A DNA stretch of 64,000 bases from Paracoccus aerodenitrificans (GTDB lineage Bacteria; Pseudomonadota; Alphaproteobacteria; Rhodobacterales; Rhodobacteraceae): assembly GCF_027913215.1 (NCBI RefSeq), contig NZ_CP115784.1:1054001-1118000 (forward strand), read 5' to 3'. This document shows positions 59,767 through 64,000 of the stretch, in pieces (positions within the stretch are counted from its first letter, which is position 1; each line of letters begins with the position of its first letter). The position numbers and the translations under genes were made by a program. Under the pieces are notes generated by a model that worked only from the letters and a program-made list of their open reading frames with translations, was not told the origin of the DNA and searched no databases.

Positions 59767-60450
59767 TCATGACAACCGGATTTCTGCCCAGATCGGAAGA
59801 TGGTCCGATGCACGGCGGGCAAGGGCGCTGTCGCCGACTCCGCTGGCGGTGACCGTGATCCTCGACGAAACCGCGATCCGGTCCAGCCGCAATTGCGGCA
59901 TGGGCGCGGGATAGGACGGGCCGGGGGCGAAAACATGCAGCGAATCGAGCGATTCCAGCCCACGATCCCCGCGCCACTCGTTGAAATCACCCATCATCAT
60001 CACCGCATCCCCCGACAGCCGCCCTGCCTTGGCCGCCAGCCGCGCCAGTTGGCGGCGGCGGGATGACCGCGCCAGACCCAGATGCACCCCGATCAGGGTC
60101 AGTCCGGCCACACGCAGGGCCAGTGCGCCGCGCGGCTCCAGCCCCGGCAGGGGCAGTCGGCGCATCACCGCCTGACAGGCAAGCTCTGGCCGCAGAAGGA
60201 CCGCCTGACCATGCCAGCCAAGCGAGGTTTCTCCGGTAGTGCGCATTTGCATCGGCACCAGCCCGGTCATCTCTTCGATCATGTCGCGGGGCAGGGCTTC
60301 GGGGCGGGCTCCGAAGCGGAAATCGACCTCCTGAAGCGCGATGATGTCCGGGTCGATCTCTGCGATGACCTTCAGATTGCGCTCGGGTGCATGCGGCCCG
60401 GTCAGGCCACGGCATTTATGAAGATTATAGCTTGCGATGCGGAGTTTCAT
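59767..60450 (-). CDS. Endonuclease/exonuclease/phosphatase-family hydrolase
   Basis: 227 residues. EEP fold: YNLHKCRGLTG, ALQEVDFRFG (Glu ligand), LIGVHLGLA, MMMGDFNEWRGD and ASDHLPIWAEI (His nucleophile-activating pair). Overlaps the SelO gene stop, so the two are coupled. Substrate may be DNA or a phosphoester. Confidence 0.88.
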   Translation of the reverse strand: MKLRIASYNLHKCRGLTGPHAPERNLKVIAEIDPDIIALQEVDFRFGARPEALPRDMIEEMTGLVPMQMRTTGETSLGWHGQAVLLRPELACQAVMRRLPLPGLEPRGALALRVAGLTLIGVHLGLARSSRRRQLARLAAKAGRLSGDAVMMMGDFNEWRGDRGLESLDSLHVFAPGPSYPAPMPQLRLDRIAVSSRITVTASGVGDSALARRASDHLPIWAEIRLS

Positions 60451-61856
60451 GTTCCGCAGAATGTGCGCGTTACGCGTTCCGCTTCAAGCGGAGGTTTCGA
60501 GAGATCGGCCCATTCCTCGCGCATTTCGAACGGATGGCGCAGAGCCGCGTCCAGCCTGTGAAACGGCCTATAATCACCGCCGACTGCCGCCTGTATCGCC
60601 TGCTCGATCCGGTGATTGCGCGGAATACGAAGGGGATTGGCGCGGGCCATGATCTCGGGATCGGGACCGGATGAACGCCAGTCATCCCGCCACAGATCAA
60701 ACGCGCCGGTATCGATGAAGGCATCCCGCGCGGTGCCATCCGAGAGGCCGGCAAAGACAATTGTGAAATCGGCGCGTTCCTTCGCCATCAGGTCCAGAAG
60801 CCGGTTGACCAGTCCGACCGCCGCGTCACTGGCTGGAAGCCCAAGCTTGGCGCAGAAACGTTTCTTCCACGCAGCCTGATAAAGATCGGGAAAGCCGTGA
60901 ACCGCGCGGGTGGCCCTTTCAATCGCCTTGTCCTGATCCGCACCCATCAGCGGGATCAGACAAGAGGCGAATTGCGCAAGGTTCCACACCGCGACATGTG
61001 GCTGCTCGGCCCAAGCATAGCGGCCATGCAGGTCGATCGAGGAAAATTTCGTATCCGGGTGATACCCGTCCATGAAAGCGGCGGGGCCGTAATCAATGGT
61101 CTCGCCTGAAATTGCCATGTTATCCGTGTTCATCACCCCGTGAATGAAGCCGAGCGCCATCCACTGCGCCACCAACCCGGCCTGCGCGCCGACGACCTGT
61201 TCCAACAGTTCAGACACGTCGGCGGCATCGGGGTAATGCCGGGCGATGATGTGATCGGTCAGGGCACGCAGCGCCTCGATATCGCCGCGCACGCCGAAAT
61301 ACTCGAATGTTCCGACCCGGACATGGCTGGAGGCGACCCGGGTCATGACGGCTCCGGGCAGGATGGTTTCGCGGTAAACCATGTCGCCGGTGGCAATGGC
61401 TGCAAGCGCCCGCGTCGTCGGTACTCCGGCTGCGGCCATGAATTCGCTGTCCAGATATTCCCGCAAGACCGGGCCGAGCCAGCTTTTCCCGTCGCCCTGA
61501 CGCGAAAACGGGGTCCGGCCCGCGCCTTTCAGTTGCAGATCGAATCTGGCACCGTCAGGGGCGACGATTTCCCCGATCATCACCGCTCTTCCATCGCCAA
61601 GCTGCGGCGATAAATGGCCGAACTGATGGCCCGCATAGGCCTGCGCAATGGATGCGGCCCCCCGTGGCAGGGCGTTGCCCGACAGCATCGCCAGCCCCTC
61701 CGGCCCGGCAAGCCAGTCGCCATCCAGTCCCAGCCGGTCCGCCAGATCAAGGTTCAGCGCAATAAGCTGCGGATCGGTGCTGCCTTCCGGGGCCACCTGC
61801 GCAAACATGCGGGGCGGCAGCGCGGTATAGCTGTTGTCGAAGATCGGTGCGTTCAT
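60447..61856 (-). CDS. selO: Protein adenylyltransferase SelO (YdiU)
   Basis: 469 residues from the ATG at 61856. QLGDGRAVMIGEIV, SRQGDGKSWLGPVLREYLDSEF and GVMNTDNMAISGETIDYGPAAFMD carry the pseudokinase-like active-site residues that AMPylate Ser/Thr/Tyr in redox-stress proteins. The usual C-terminal redox Cys is visible at TFCGT. Confidence 0.94.
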   Translation of the reverse strand: MNAPIFDNSYTALPPRMFAQVAPEGSTDPQLIALNLDLADRLGLDGDWLAGPEGLAMLSGNALPRGAASIAQAYAGHQFGHLSPQLGDGRAVMIGEIVAPDGARFDLQLKGAGRTPFSRQGDGKSWLGPVLREYLDSEFMAAAGVPTTRALAAIATGDMVYRETILPGAVMTRVASSHVRVGTFEYFGVRGDIEALRALTDHIIARHYPDAADVSELLEQVVGAQAGLVAQWMALGFIHGVMNTDNMAISGETIDYGPAAFMDGYHPDTKFSSIDLHGRYAWAEQPHVAVWNLAQFASCLIPLMGADQDKAIERATRAVHGFPDLYQAAWKKRFCAKLGLPASDAAVGLVNRLLDLMAKERADFTIVFAGLSDGTARDAFIDTGAFDLWRDDWRSSGPDPEIMARANPLRIPRNHRIEQAIQAAVGGDYRPFHRLDAALRHPFEMREEWADLSKPPLEAERVTRTFCGT

Positions 61857-61888
61857 GCCTTTACACATAGGAGTGCGCCGGAAAATGA

Positions 61889-64000
<2,112 letters not shown>

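Overview
The window reads as a GC-rich alphaproteobacterial chromosome, most likely Rhodobacteraceae and close to Paracoccus. This rests on codon and base use, the rpsL-rpsG-fusA-tuf-rpsJ ribosomal block, an Irr/Fur-type hmu haem-uptake locus, KpsC/KpsS capsule proteins and LiuR-like MerR regulators beside beta-oxidation genes. The organism call is inference from sequence character; no database was consulted.

Layout. 1-5333: fatty-acid catabolism (thiolase, GST, acyl-CoA dehydrogenase, two MerR regulators, two hotdog thioesterases). 5340-8127: MATE pump, hemF, a small lipoprotein. 8135-14093: haem uptake (hmuV-U-T-S leftward, receptor hmuR rightward from a shared control region). 14192-15283: flavin-dependent oxidoreductase. 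15284-25585: an acquired mosaic that stops 17 bp short of a tRNA-Asn gene. 25603-32592: tRNA-Asn, MBL hydrolase, EnvZ-like kinase, rpsL-rpsG-fusA-tuf. 32789-34132: an unknown gene split by an IS5-family element. 34323-39236: S10 operon from rpsJ to rplP, closed by a strong terminator. 39321-44507: frameshifted Hint protein, EamA transporter, divergent hemE and hemC, TetR regulator. 44549-52580: dnaG, rpoD, BLUF photoreceptor, rmuC, yjbQ, nrdR, ribD. 52617-57182: capsule export and Kdo-transferase genes. 57350-64000: riboflavin synthase, lipoprotein, enolase, EEP-family phosphohydrolase, SelO, obgE, and proB running off the end.

The mosaic is the most informative part. It holds sul2 beside a truncated glmM that stops at an ISCR-type terIS sequence; two almost identical IS1380-family elements in direct orientation with no visible target duplications; broken trbB and DUF2726-like pieces; an aph(3'')-I gene that is clearly related to strA but not identical to it; a cluster of TGTCGC/GCGACA half-sites resembling a resolvase res site; and an intact ISL3-family element carrying a Cys-rich metal permease and an ArsR regulator. 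That last element has 24-bp terminal inverted repeats and a perfect 8-bp target duplication (AATATTTC). Together these suggest stepwise acquisition of sulfonamide, streptomycin and possibly metal resistance, with part of the DNA coming from a conjugative plasmid.

Two chromosomal genes are visibly broken but can be reconstructed: the gene between tuf and rpsJ (IS insertion with TA duplication) and the Hint-domain gene (one-base frameshift in a CT run). I see no CRISPR array, rRNA gene or prophage, and I do not claim a wholly new system. The best candidates for novelty are the aph variant in its mosaic, the passenger-bearing ISL3 element and the unknown split gene.
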